The notes: generated by a model from the sequence alone, not told the origin. Positions 31,562 through 41,316 are shown, counted from the stretch's first letter. The stretch is 64,000 nt of DNA from Symbiodinium natans (GCA_905221605.1 CAJNDS010002480.1:176001-240000), one strand, 5' to 3'. Numbers and translations: made by a program.

Positions 31562-31880
31562 TCAAATCAAACCTCTGACTCTAGTCTTGGCCGACAATGC
31601 AATCGCAACAAAAGATCGACCCACATGCCCGCGCAACTCTCGACCGCTGGAACCCATGGTCACAGTGGCATTGGCTTCTGTGCGAAACCTTCGATGATGA
31701 AGGATTTCTCGAAGACCAAGCACATGCCCTTCGGGTTCAGGACCGTTGCCTCCACGACAGAGCCCCATGCTAGGTGCATCTTCGGTGTCCGCTCTGTTGC
31801 TGCCTGGATCTTGTTCAAGATAGTGTCGTGGTTGGTCAGAGATAAGCGGGGCTTTACTTTCCGAAACAAATTTTGGTTTA
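31562..31880 (-). pseudogene. Coding-like island with a frame break
   Basis: The first part reads FRKVKPRLSLTNHDTILNKI then CLVFEKSFIIEG. The continuation in another frame reads FRTEANATVTMGSSGRELRG then HVGRSFVAIALSAKTRVRGL. The switch near 31690-31700 has no plausible intron, suggesting a frameshifted fragment. No family recognised; it could be of retroelement origin. Confidence 0.4.
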
Positions 31881-32105
31881 ACCCTAAACCCTAAACCCTA
31901 AACCCTAAACCCTAAACCCTAAACCCTAAACCCTAAACCCTAAACCCTAAACCCTAAACCCTAAACCCTAAACCCTAAACCCTAAACCCTAATAAACCCT
32001 AAACCCTAAACCCTAAACCCTAAACCCTAAACCCTAAACCCTAAACCCTAAACCCTAAACCCTAAACCCTAAACCCTAAACCCTAAACCCTAAACCCTAA
32101 ACCCT
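31880..32105. repeat. Long CCCTAAA array
   Basis: About 32 units with one interruption (TAATAAACC) near 31990. Confidence 0.95.
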
Positions 32106-32165
32106 GATCTGTGGGCTTGGGGGCCACATGGGTGCCCCTTAAGTCGGGAGTCCCTTCTCCCCCGC

Positions 32166-32270
32166 TCTCTATACTACCCCTCCTAGGTTCCCCCCTCAAA
32201 TACCCTTAATTAGGCTTAATTATCCCTAAAAATAGCCTTAAGTATGGGGGAACCTAGGGGGAGTAGCCAT
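32166..32270. mobile_element. MITE-like palindromic element, CTAGGTTCCCCC family
   Basis: The left end ACTACCCCTCCTAGGTTCCC is answered by GGGGGAACCTAGGGGGAGTAG on the right. The centre is AT-rich (CTTAATTAGGCTTAATTATC). A half copy lies at about 43020-43065. Confidence 0.75.
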
Positions 32271-32357
32271 AAACCCTAAACCCTAAACCCTAAACCCTAA
32301 ACCCTAAACCCTAAACCCTAAACCCTAAACCCTAAACCCATGATACGTCGGGGAGTC

Positions 32358-32423
32358 CTTGCTTGCCGACGGGTCTAGGGCTTGGATCTCGGCAAAGAGC
32401 AGATCGCCGCCGTCCTCTGGGGG
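32358..32423 (-). CDS. Family B exon, 66 nt
   Basis: 22 codons: PPEDGGDLLFAEIQAL then DPSASK. The acceptor is AAAGTGAG|CCC and the donor AAG|GACTCC (GA). CCCTAAA below, TTTAGGG above. Confidence 0.75.
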
Positions 32424-32599
32424 CTCACTTTAAGGGGTTAGGGGTTAAGGGCTTTAGGGGTTTAGGGTTTAGGGTTTAGGGTTTAGGGTTTAGGGTTTAG
32501 GGTTCAGAGTTTAGGGTTTAGGGTTTAGGGCTTAGGGCTTAGGGTTTAGGGTTTAGGGCTCAGGGTGCAGGGTCTGGGAGGGGCCCTGATTGGGGGTGT

Positions 32600-32850
32600 T
32601 ATTCACAACTATAACCCGAAACTCTAAGTAACCGCAACCCCGACATGCTCTATACGTACTACTGAATAACCCTAGACCCTAAACCCTAAATGCTCCATAC
32701 ATGCGCCTACGCTGCTCTATACATGCCACTATCTAACCTTGAGACCCTAATTCCTAAACCCGGACTGCTCTATACATACGACCATATAACCCTAAACCCT
32801 ACATGCCCTCTATACATGCAACTGTAAGACCCAACTGCTACACCCTAAAC
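32600..32850. repeat. Tandem CTCTATACATGC-containing repeats
   Basis: GCTCTATACGTACTACTGAA, GCTCTATACATGCCACTATC, GCTCTATACATACGACCATA and CTCTATACATGCAACTGTAA recur every 50-70 bp, separated by CCCTAAA text. Confidence 0.75.
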
Positions 32851-33002
32851 TTAACCCTCCATGGACTTTTTGGTTTCCCAGGTTCTCCAAAGAAAAAGAC
32901 CACGGGTTCATGCTGTTCATGAAAGGAAAGAGCTGAAAGGAAAAGAGGTAGTTAGGGTACTGTAGGGACTTCAGGTATCTTCTGGAAGCTCAGCTTCAGC
33001 TC

Positions 33003-33071
33003 CCGAAGAAGGATTTCAATGCCTCATCTTCCATTCCCGGCTCCACGTTGCCAACGTACACGCTTGCGATG
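33003..33071 (-). CDS. RRM N-terminal half exon
   Basis: In the frame of one leading base the reading is IASVYVGNVEPGMEDEALKS then FF(G). VYVGNV is an RNP2 motif, and E-D-E-A-L-K-S-F-F fits helix 1 of an RNA-recognition motif, as in poly(A)-binding-type proteins. RNP1 would lie in the next exon, which I did not find. The acceptor is CTGCAAG|C and a GA donor TTCGG|GAGCTG is needed, since the frame stops soon after. 69 nt, equal phases at both ends. Confidence 0.55.
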
Positions 33072-33168
33072 CTTGCAGGGGCGCCCTAAACCGTAAACCC
33101 TAAACCCTAAACCCCAAACCCCAAACCCTAAACCCTAAACCCTAAACCCTAAACCCTAAGCCCTAACC

Positions 33169-33435
33169 CGCCGTCGATGAACTCTGCGAGTTGGGGTTGC
33201 GGTCAGGAACGGTGGGGGAAGACCGGAGCCTGGCTTGGAGCGGTCTTCGTTGTAGAGTTTGTGACACTGCTTGGATGAACGGCTGTGCAATGCCGTGGTC
33301 TTCCGTCGAGAGATGAAGAATGTATGCGCCTCTGTCCCCGTGCAGCTCCGCGAACTCCGTTTCGTGGCGTAGGCAAAGTTGTGTCAAGCCCTGGGCCAGG
33401 CTCTCCAGGTTGCCATCCTCCGTGTCGAGACGGTC
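33169..33435 (-). CDS. Long exon of a dinoflagellate-type repeated ORF (LCLRHE motif)
   Basis: After GGGTAG|GAC the frame reads DRLDTEDGNLESLAQGL, then TQLCLRHETEFAELHGDRG, AYILHLSTEDHGIAQPFI and QAVSQTLQRR. The pattern L-x-L-R-H-E, a D about ten residues on, Y-I-L-x-L, and a later S-x-x-x-x-x-R matches ORFs I recall as very common in dinoflagellate proteomes, often near retroelements; this is memory, not a search. The possible donor is GCGG|GTTAGG; otherwise a TAG ends it at 33163. CCCTAAA below, TTTAGGG above. Confidence 0.6.
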
Positions 33436-34404
33436 CTACCCGAAAACTGGTTTAGGGTTGAGGGTTCAGGGTTCAGGGTTTAGGGTTCAGGAATCAGGGT
33501 TCAGGGTTCAAGGTTCAGGGTTTAGGGTTTAGGGTTTAGGGTATCTTAAACCCTAAACCCCAACCCTAAAGCGTCTGCCCCGACACCCCGAAGCTGAAAA
33601 CTTGACTTTCAACACGCCCAAAGAACCGGCGAAACCTGGCAGCCCGCAACAGCGTGCACGTCAGGGGTCATTCCACACGGATTTAGGGTTCGGAGTTCAG
33701 GGTGTTAGGGATTTGGGGTGTAGGGTTTGTGGGTTTAGGGCATTATTACAGAATACACTGCTGGATGAATTTCAGGCATTTTTTGGTGGGGGTCTGAGGA
33801 TGTAAGGGTCTAGAGCCCGAGAGTTTCGGGTTGCGAGGCTTCCCCTGAAGCCTGAATGCTGAACCCTAAACCCTAAACTCTAAACCCAAAATCCTAAACC
33901 CTAAACCCTGAACCCTATCCCTAAACCCCGAAACCCTAAACCAGTCACCCTTCGGCGTCTCAGAGCTATCCGAACCTGGAATCGTTAACAGCAGACTGCA
34001 GCAGGTTTAGGGTTTGGGGTTTAGGGTTTGCGGTTTAGGGTTAAGGTTTGGCCAAAGCCCTAGCCTTGTTTGACGCAATGTAACCCTCATCCCTAGCCAT
34101 GTCACCCAAATCCACAAACCCTAAATCCTAAACCCTGAATCCTAAACCCTAAACCCTAAACCCTGAACCCTAAATCCAAAAAAATCTGCAAACCTAGACG
34201 CGACTTCCTAGCTAAGCCCTACAAAGCCTGAACCCTAAGAATAAACCGCCTTACCGGCTGAATGCCTTGAGCTTAAACGAGATGCATTTCACCCTAAGGG
34301 GCTGCGAAAGTCACCCTAAACCCTAAACCCTAAACCCAAAACCCAAAACCCAAAACCCTAAACCCTAAACCCTAAACTCTAAACCCTAAACCCTAAACCC
34401 CAGC

Positions 34405-34455
34405 CTGCTGCACTGTAGCCGGCGCAGCCGCAGCAGCAGGTGCCGAGGAGGAAGC
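34405..34455 (-). CDS. Family C exon, 51 nt
   Basis: 17 codons: ASSSAPAAAAAPATVQQ. The acceptor is CCGAAG|GCT and the donor CAG|GCTGGG (GC). CCCTAAA below, TTTAGGG above. Confidence 0.65.
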
Positions 34456-34559
34456 CTTCGGATTGGTGAGGGTTTGGGGTTTTAGGGTTTAGGGTTTAGG
34501 GTTTAGGGTTAGGATTTAGGGTTTAGGGTTTAGGGTTTAAGGTTTAGGGTTTAGGGTTT

Positions 34560-34665
34560 AGGGTTTGGGGTTTGGGGTTTGGGGTTTGGGGTTTGGGGTT
34601 TGGGGTTTGGGGTTTGGGGTTTGGGGTTTGGGGTTTGGGGTTTGGGGTTTGGGATCTGGGGTTGG
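34560..34665. repeat. TTTGGGG variant array
   Basis: About 14 units of TTTGGGG replace TTTAGGG. Translated on the minus strand they give the NPKPQTP-type artefact. Confidence 0.95.
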
Positions 34666-35010
34666 GGGCTTGGGGTTTAGGTTATGTCCAAGACAGGCGG
34701 TTCTTCTGAGAATCCCAGGGTTCTCGCCGTGCGAATGGTAGTGGAAAGCTATCATTGCTGATTTCATCATCTAGACCCAACTCACCGTCAACGCTAGACC
34801 CTAAACCCTAAACCCCTCTAGACCCAACTCACTGGTGCTTAAAGGGCAAGCAAACCCTGAACCTCTACCCCAAAACCTGAAACCCAAAACCCGGAACCCA
34901 AAACCCTACAACCCAAAACCAAGAGCCTGAAACCCTGGACCCAGTCCGGTGGCGCTGGCCGGACACCGCACATTAAACTCCCGGCAAGAGCGCTGTTGGG
35001 ATAGATCTGG

Positions 35011-35107
35011 GTGTTTACGAAAACAGGGGACCCCCAAGATTCCCCGAAGAGTATAATTCCCTCAAAAAAAGGCCCCAAGTAAGGTACCCAATTTCGTACA
35101 GAAAACT
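35011..35107. mobile_element. MITE-like element, GTTTACGAAA family, copy 1
   Basis: Starts GTGTTTACGAAAACAGGGGA and ends CCCAATTTCGTACAGAAAAC. Copies with the same ends lie at 35609-35697, 42185-42279 and, inverted, at 45050-45149; a start-only fragment is at 63909. Confidence 0.7.
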
Positions 35108-35112
35108 CCAAA

Positions 35113-35201
35113 AAAGTTGGAACATCCTTATCTCCATACCCCAGAAGGTATACTAAAGGGAATCCCGGCTCTAGTCATCCTTAAACCATGTTCCAACTTT
35201 C
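35113..35201. mobile_element. Palindromic element with AAGTTGGAACAT ends
   Basis: AAGTTGGAACATCC on the left and CATGTTCCAACTTT on the right form terminal inverted repeats around about 65 bp. It abuts the GTTTACGAAA element. Confidence 0.65.
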
Positions 35202-35284
35202 AGGAACTTACAGGTAAACCCCCATTTCTGGACCAAAGCATACTTGCTTGAGGAGAAACGCCCTCAGACTCAAACACTCAGACT

Positions 35285-35360
35285 GAAACACCCCCCCCCC
35301 AAAAAAAAAAAGTATATATATATATATATATATATATATACGTATACATATATATATATA
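35285..35360. repeat. Poly(C)/poly(A) and (TA)n microsatellite
   Basis: A C run, an A run and about 15 TA steps. Confidence 0.95.
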
Positions 35361-35608
35361 ACCTTCAAGCCTTACAAGTGATGGCCAATGAGTTTGACAC
35401 CACGGAAGCTTTGCGACTTGAGCTTCGGATACGGTTCTGGACCCGAACCTCTTGATGTAAACCCTAAACCCTAAACCCTAAACCCTAAACCCTAAACCCT
35501 AAACCCTAAACCCTAAACCCCAAACCCCAGCGGAAACCGTAAACTGCATGTCCCAGAAAACTTGCGACTCGGATACCGTTTTGAGCCTGAGACAGGTTGA
35601 TAAGTGGG

Positions 35609-35697
35609 GGTTTACGAAACGAAGGGCGGCCTCATTCATATAGAGCCCCAAATAGTAAAAGAAGGACCTCGATAAGGTATCCCAAATTTCGGAAACG
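35609..35697. mobile_element. MITE-like element, GTTTACGAAA family, copy 2
   Basis: GGTTTACGAAACGAAGGGCG to CCCAAATTTCGGAAAC. Shares AGCCCCAAATAGTA with copy 3 (CCCCCAAATAGTAGG). Confidence 0.7.
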
Positions 35698-35855
35698 CTA
35701 CACCCGAAACCTAAACTCCCAAGTGAGTCTTGCTTGGCGGTCTTGTTGGGGGGTCTTGGGGTGGGCATGTCTTCATGCCCCTGAACCCTAAGCCCTAAAC
35801 CCTAAACCCTAAACCCTAAACCCTAAACCCTAAACCCGACTCATACGGCCTGTGC

Positions 35856-35927
35856 CTTGAGAATGCGAAGGTCATCCTCCAGCCCATCCGCATCCCAGAT
35901 GCCGCTAGCATCGTCGTAGTAGTCTGC
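35856..35927 (-). CDS. Family A exon, copy 7
   Basis: 72 nt: ADYYDDASGIWDADG then LEDDLRILK. The acceptor is CCAGCAG|GCA and the donor AAG|GCACAG (GC). A short hairpin intron separates it from the family B exon 36094-36162, giving the clearest B-to-A junction in the window. Confidence 0.87.
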
Positions 35928-36093
35928 CTGCTGGAAGTCCCCTTACAAAATGTTTGGGGCTTAGGGCTCAGGGTTTAGGGCTTAGGGCTTAATTAGGCAA
36001 AACCCTCAACGATAAAACCCGAAATCCTAAACCCTTAACCCCAAACCCTAAACCCTAAACCCTTAACCCGAAACCCTAAACCCAGTGCGGAGC
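35928..36093 (-). other. Minimal hairpin intron, 166 nt
   Basis: Minus-strand text opens GCTCCGCACTGGGTTTAGGG, continues with TTTAGGG-type units, turns at CCTAATTAAGCC, and returns through CCCTAAGCCCTAAACCC-type units to TTCCAGCAG. It contains no inserted element, so it shows the basic intron form. Confidence 0.8.
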
Positions 36094-36162
36094 CTCGTTG
36101 GCAGTGGGATCAAGCGCCTTCAGCTCCGCAAAGAGCTGCTCAAAGGTACGTGCGGCATACAC
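36094..36162 (-). CDS. Family B exon, 69 nt
   Basis: 23 codons: VYAARTFEQLFAELKAL then DPTANE. The acceptor is TTAAGAG|GTG and the donor GAG|GCTCCG (GC). Confidence 0.85.
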
Positions 36163-36707
36163 CTCTTAAATTCTAGGGCCTAGGGCTCTGGGCTCAGGGT
36201 TTAGGGTTTAGGGTTTAGGGCTTAGGGCTTAGGGTTTAGGGTTTAGGGTTTAGGGTTTAGGGTTTAGAGTTTAGGGTTTAGAGTTTAAGGTTTAGGGCGC
36301 ACGGGCTATGCAGCCGGTTGGTTCGTTCAATTCGTGAAACCGACAAATGGCTGCTGCATCACTCTAGGTTTTAGGTTTTAGGGTTTAGGGTTTAGGGTTT
36401 AGGGTTTAGGGTTTAGGGTTTAGGGTTTAGGGTTTAGGGCAACTGCATGTGAAAGCATTCGGGTACTATGGTTTCGTGAACTTCGGGTGGAGACGTCATG
36501 GCTTAGGAATCAAGATGTCAGGACCCTATACCGTTGAAACCCTGAGACTTGTGCACCCTAAACGCATTAAACCATGAACTCTTCGAACGCTAAACCCTGA
36601 ACCTTAAACCCTAGACCCTAGACCCTAAACCCTAAACCCTAAACCCTGAACCCTAAACCCGAACCACTCAAAGCGACCACAAGCAGGTTTAGGGTTTAGG
36701 GGCCTCT

Positions 36708-36768
36708 TGCAGCCCTGGTATTGGCCGGAGAAGTCCCAGACAGACTCTGTAGAACAGCTGGGTGAGGT
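36708..36768 (-). CDS. Possible exon (ESVWDFSGQYQGCK)
   Basis: After CTGTTCTACAG| the frame reads ESVWDFSGQYQGCK. V-W-D-x-x-G recalls the centre of family A. The donor is unclear. Low support. Confidence 0.3.
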
Positions 36769-37063
36769 CACAGAAAGCGCGCTTAACTTAGAATTCAACT
36801 CTTGAATCCGAGTTAGAAGTTATGCAGGGTTTAGGGTTTAGGGTTTAAGGCTTAGGGTTTAGGGTTTAGGGTTTAAGGCTTAGGGCTTAGGGCTTAGGGC
36901 TTAAGGCTTCGGGCTTAGGGCTTAGGGCTTAGGGCTTTGGGCTTAGGGCCTAGGGCTTGGCCTTAGGGTTAGGGTTTAGGGTTTACGAAGTCCGAGTTCA
37001 TAACCCCCTAAACCCTACATCGTAAACCCTACCACAGCCCGGAAAAGCCTAGACCCAGCGAGC

Positions 37064-37105
37064 CTCCACGGGCTTCTGCTGGGTGGTCGACAACTCCTGC
37101 TCGAC
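37064..37105 (-). CDS. Micro-exon (VEQELSTTQQKPVE)
   Basis: 14 codons, phase 0. The acceptor is CCTGGAG|GTC and the donor GAG|GCTCGC (GC). CCCTAAA below, TTTAGGG above. Confidence 0.55.
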
Positions 37106-37674
37106 CTCCAGGGTGTAGGGTTTAGGGTTTAGGGTTTCGGGTTTAGGGTTTAGGGTTTAGGGTTTAGGGATGTAGAGCCTTAGGGACTTAAGGATGTAGG
37201 GTTTAGGGTTTAGGGTTTAGGGTTTAGGGTTTAGGGTTTAGGGTTTAGGGTTTAGGGTTTCGGGATGCAGAGCTCAGGGACTTAGGGATGCAGGGCTTTG
37301 GGTTTTCAAGGGCTGTGGGCTGTAGGGCTGAGGGATGTCGGGTTTAGGTTTACAAGGGTTGAGGGATGTAGCGCTTAGGGATGTAGGGTTTTGGGACGTA
37401 GGGTTTAGGGTTTAGGGTTTAGGGTTTAGGGTTTAGGGTTTAGGGTTTAGGGTTTAGGGTTCAGAGTTTAGGGTTTAGGGTTTGAGTTGGCAGTGACACC
37501 CCGTCACCGACTCTTCGAACCCCCACGAACAGGGCCATAGGAGTTCCCTCAGGCCAACCCTAAACCCTAAACCCCAAACCCTAAACCCTAAACCCCAAAC
37601 CCTAAACCCTGAAGGCCCTAAACCCTAAACCCTAAACAGCCCTGCAGGTAAACTTGCAGCTGGCGCTCCCCCGC

Positions 37675-37746
37675 CTTGGACAAGCGCAAGTCATCCTCGA
37701 GGCCTGCAATGTCCCAGCTGTCGCTTTCAGGGTTGTAGTAGTCCTC
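37675..37746 (-). CDS. Family A exon, copy 8
   Basis: 72 nt: EDYYNPESDSWDIAG then LEDDLRLSK. The acceptor is GGCATCAG|GAG and the donor AAG|GCGGGG (GC). Two fragments of its 5' end recur in the upstream intron. Confidence 0.87.
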
Positions 37747-37787
37747 CTGATGCCGGATTCTGGGGGGTTTAGGGTTTAGGGTTTCGG

Positions 37788-37966
37788 GGTTGTAGTAGTC
37801 CTCCTGATGCAGGAGGGGGGTGTAGGGTTTAGGGTTTAGGGTTTAGGGCTTGGGGTTTAGGGTTTAGGGTTTAGGGTTTAGGGTTTCGGGTTTCGGGTTT
37901 CGGGTTTAGGGTTTAGGGTTTAGGGTTTAGGGTTTAGGGTTTCGGGGTTGTAGTAGTCCTCATGCA
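37788..37966 (-). repeat. Two duplicated acceptor/exon-start fragments of family A copy 8
   Basis: GGTTGTAGTAGTCCTCCTGATGC at 37732-37754 recurs near 37788-37811 and, with a 3-bp deletion, near 37943-37964. On the minus strand each reads acceptor CATCAG| or GCATG followed by GAGGACTACTACAAC and then runs into CCCGAAACCC. They are dead or decoy exon starts. Confidence 0.85.
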
Positions 37967-38493
37967 GGATTTGGGGTGTGGGGTTTGGGGTTTTGGGGTT
38001 TGGGGTTTGGGGTTTGGGGTCTAGGGTTTCGATTATAAATTAAACGCCTAATCCCTAACTCTACAACTCCAGAACCATGTAGAACACTAACCCTCATGCA
38101 CCCTAAACCCTAATCCCTTAAGCCCTAAACCCTGAACCCTAAACCCTGATCCCTTAGACCCAAAACCAACAAAACCTGCACCCGCGGTCTTAGGGTAGCA
38201 GACCCTTCCAAGCCCGAGCCTGGTACAGTCAATTCGCTTGCAGCCCTAAAAGCCAAACCCTAAACACTAACCCCAAACCCCAAACCCCAAACCCCAAACC
38301 CTAAACCCTAAACCCTAAACCCTAAACCCTAAACCCTAAACCCTAAACCCTAAACCCTAAACCCTGCCCTAAACCCCAAACCCTAAACCCTTAACCCTCA
38401 ACCCTCAACCCAAACCATAAACCTTGGACTTCAAGGGCGTTTTAGGCTCTTGAGGCTCTGGGAAGCGATGCAAATGCCAAAACTCCCCTCAGC

Positions 38494-38518
38494 CTTTCGA
38501 TGGTCCGACCCCAGAGCC
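38494..38518 (-). CDS. Micro-exon (GSGVGPSK)
   Basis: The acceptor is GTTTTCAG|GGC and the donor AAAG|GCTGAG (GC). CCCTAAA below, TTTAGGG above. Confidence 0.4.
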
Positions 38519-38826
38519 CTGAAAACCACCGGCGGTTTAGGGTTTAGGGTTTTAGGTTTTAGGGTTTAGGGTTTAGGGTTTGGGGTTTAGGGTTTGGGGT
38601 TTAGGGTGCAGGGTTTAGGGTTGAACGGGGACATTAAGGAAACCCTGAAGGGTAGTACGAGCTTGGAACTCATGCTTAAGGGTTTAGGGCATCTAAGGTT
38701 TAGGGTTTAGGGTTTAGGGTTTAGGGTTTAGGGTTTAGGGTTTAGGGTTTAGGGTTTAGGGTTTAGGGTTTAGGGTTTAGGGTTTAGAGTTTAGGGTTTA
38801 GGGCTGCTAGCCACTGCAGAGCGCAC

Positions 38827-38904
38827 CCGGCTAACTTCCGGATCCATCGTCTTCAGCTCCACGAAGAGCTTCTCGGGGCTGACGGTGGTGTCTGAGACTT
38901 CGGC
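38827..38904 (-). CDS. Family B exon, 78 nt
   Basis: 26 codons: AEVSDTTVSPEKLFVELKTM then DPEVSR. The acceptor is CCCTGCAG|GCC and the donor CGG|GTGCGC (GT). TTTAGGG on both sides, unlike most exons. Confidence 0.8.
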
Positions 38905-38998
38905 CTGCAGGGTTTAGGGTTTAGGGTTTAGGGGCTCAGGTTTAGGGGTTTAGGGTTCAGGGTTCAGGAAACACGATTTAGGGTTTGGGCGCGACTAC

Positions 38999-39031
38999 CG
39001 GCTGGGGTGTGGGTCTGCATGCCGCCGAACC
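38999..39031 (-). CDS. Micro-exon (GSAACRPTPQP)
   Basis: 11 codons, phase 0. The acceptor is GATTGAG|GGT and the donor CCG|GTAGTC. Confidence 0.45.
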
Positions 39032-39059
39032 CTCAATCTTGGGGGGAGGGGGGAGGGTT

Positions 39060-39590
39060 TAGGATGAAGACGGAGGCTACCCTCAGAAATTAGTTTAGGG
39101 TTTGGGAGATGGGAAGGAGTCTCATGCTGTCGTTCCAATACCTAACACCCAATGTGGATCATATATAAAATAGCTATAAAAAAAAGCAACAAGCACTCGC
39201 CATACTTCCCAAGGAAACCTAAGCTCGTCGCAGGCATAGCATGAACAAAATGAGCCATTTTACATCGGCCGGATGCACTCACGTCTGGGATTCTTGCTGG
39301 CTTCTTGCGGGTTTTAGGTTGGACTGTTCCACCCTATAGCAGCACCACAACAGGTACGTGTACTTGTAGCATGCCCCAAACCCTACAATAGTCGTCGGAA
39401 TAGTTACTAATAGTATTCCTTTATGGCCTCTTCACAATTATATTGACCCCCACAAGGCCCCTACATTAAACCCTAAAGGCCCCAAACCCTAACCCCCTAG
39501 CGATGATTCCAATAAGGGAGAACCGCCCTACCTCTTGTGCGGGCCAGGACTTTCTAGTGGCTCCCCTCTTCAAGCCCCCCAACCCCCGTA
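39060..39590. other. Intron spacer with reverse ATTCCGACCCC-family element
   Basis: Unique text. At 39396-39467 GTCGGAATAGTTACTAATAG begins the reverse-complement of the element seen at 3688 and 4318. No exon recognised. Confidence 0.55.
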
Positions 39591-39725
39591 TTGTCCCTAA
39601 AACCATCGGAGTCCCTAAACCCTAAACCCTAAACCCTAAACCCTAAACCCTAAACCCCAAACCCTAGACCCTAAACCCTAAACCCTAAACAGCAATCTTC
39701 AGCCCTGAGCTGTCCCAAAGCGCAC

Positions 39726-39794
39726 CTTGGCACTCACAGCGCCATTGGAGGGACCAGCAGCCTCCAAGTTGCTCTCGGCATTGAAGGGAGAGTT
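39726..39794 (-). CDS. Micro-exon (NSPFNAESNLEAAG...)
   Basis: 23 codons, phase 0, the length of family B: NSPFNAESNLEAAG then PSNGAVSAK. The acceptor is CATCCAG|AAC and the donor AAG|GTGCGC (GT). CCCTAAA below, TTTAGGG above. Confidence 0.65.
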
Positions 39795-39811
39795 CTGGAT
39801 GACGGTTCTGG

Positions 39812-40120
39812 GGGGTTTAGGGTTTAGGGTTTAGGGTTTAGGGTTTAGGGTTTAGGGTTTAGGGTTTAGGGTTTAGGGTTTAGGGTTTAGGGTTTGGTGG
39901 GTTTAGGGTTTAGGGTTTAGGGTTTAGGGTTTAGGGTTTAGGGTTTAGGGTTTAGGGTTTAGGGTTTAGGGTTTAGGGTTTAGGGTTTGGTGGGTTTAGG
40001 GTTTAGGGTTTAGGGTTTAGGTTCAGGGTTTAGGGTTTAGGGTTTAGGGTTTAAGGTTTAGGGTTTAGGGGGATTTAGGGTTTAGGGTTCAGGGTTTGAA
40101 AAAAAGTTTAGGGTTTAGGG
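39812..40120. repeat. TTTAGGG arrays with GGTGGG/GGGGA interruptions
   Basis: Three runs separated by TTTGGTGGG or similar; the first two, each ending in the same interruption, look like an 80-bp duplicated block. Confidence 0.85.
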
Positions 40121-40489
40121 TGAGTTTGTGGCGCAGTCCAGGTACCCTGAATTGCCCCCAACCCCCAAAGGACCCAAGAAGTATCCGAGCCCAGCATACC
40201 CTCCTGGTCAATATTCACGGAGGAGGAGGCCTCAACCCCAAACCCTAAACCCTAAACCCTAAACACTAAACCCTAAACCCTAAGTCTCCCTGAACCCTAA
40301 ACCAAAAAGCCTAACCCTAACACTAAGACCCCAAAACCCAGGACCCGAAACCCCTAACCCCTAACCCCTAACCCCTAACCCCTAACCCCTAAACCCTAAA
40401 CCCTAAACCCTAAACCCTAAACCCTAAACCCTAAACCCTAAACCCTAAACCCTAAACCCTAAACCCAAGCCTGGTATGCACAACCCAGC

Positions 40490-40543
40490 CTCGACGTTCG
40501 GGGTCTGCAGCTGTTGCTTGGCCTGCTCAGCACCCTTCACGAT
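40490..40543 (-). CDS. Micro-exon (IVKGAEQAKQQLQTPNVE)
   Basis: 18 codons, phase 0. The acceptor is CCCAACAG|ATC and the donor GAG|GCTGGG (GC). Helix-prone. CCCTAAA below, TTTAGGG above. Confidence 0.65.
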
Positions 40544-40564
40544 CTGTTGGGTTCAAGGTGTTGG

Positions 40565-40742
40565 GCTTAGGGTTTAGGGTTTAGGGTTTAGGGTTTAGGG
40601 TTTAGGGTTTAGGGTTTAGGGTTTAGGGTTTAGGGTTTAGGGTTTAGGGTTTAGGGTTTAGGGTTTAGGGTTTAGGGTTTAGGGTTTAGGGTTTAGGGTT
40701 TAGGGTTTAGGGTTTAGGGTTTAGGGTTTAGGGTTTAGGGTA
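40565..40742. repeat. Long clean TTTAGGG array
   Basis: About 25 perfect units. Confidence 0.97.
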
Positions 40743-41260
40743 CAGGGTTCAGGGCACCCGTACAAGCGCTAGTAGATCAATGGGGTGGTTATATTCACGC
40801 TCCCAGCCTCTTAAAAAGCTCTGAAGAAGCCGTTTGAAAGCTTAAGGAGCCGCAGTACAGACCGCTGTCAACAAAACACACACAAGAGAGGCGTCAATGG
40901 GAATCCTCGAAGAGCTTTCTGGGCTATGTCAGCCTAAACTTTAAGCCCTAGACCGTAAATAGCAGCGAAGGCTTCTTGGGCATCTGGGAGGTGGGATTGG
41001 TCCTAGTTAAACCCTAGAAACGAAACGCTAAACCGTTTAACCCTGAAACCTTAAACCCCTAAACCCTAAACAAACCCCTAAACTCCAAAGCCCAGACCCT
41101 GGACCCTTGTTGCCCCAAGAGCTTCTACTCCGGGCCTGAAGTTGCTATAGTGAACTTGGAACCCCAACAAAAAAAAACGTGCTATTTCTTTGGAAACCCT
41201 AAACCCTTAACCCTAAACCCTCAGCCCATAACCCTGAAACCCTGAACCCTTCGGGGGTTC

Positions 41261-41262
<2 letters not shown>

Positions 41263-41316
<54 letters not shown>

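Noticed and set aside
34558-34770. ORF with repeated NPKPQTP
   Set aside because: Reading of the TTTGGGG array; the same artefact recurs near 14.2 and 51.0 kb.
40198-40230. Minus micro-exon candidate ASSSVNIDQE
   Set aside because: It lies at a TTTAGGG-to-CCCTAAA switch, the intron-loop position, and is short; no duplicate supports it.
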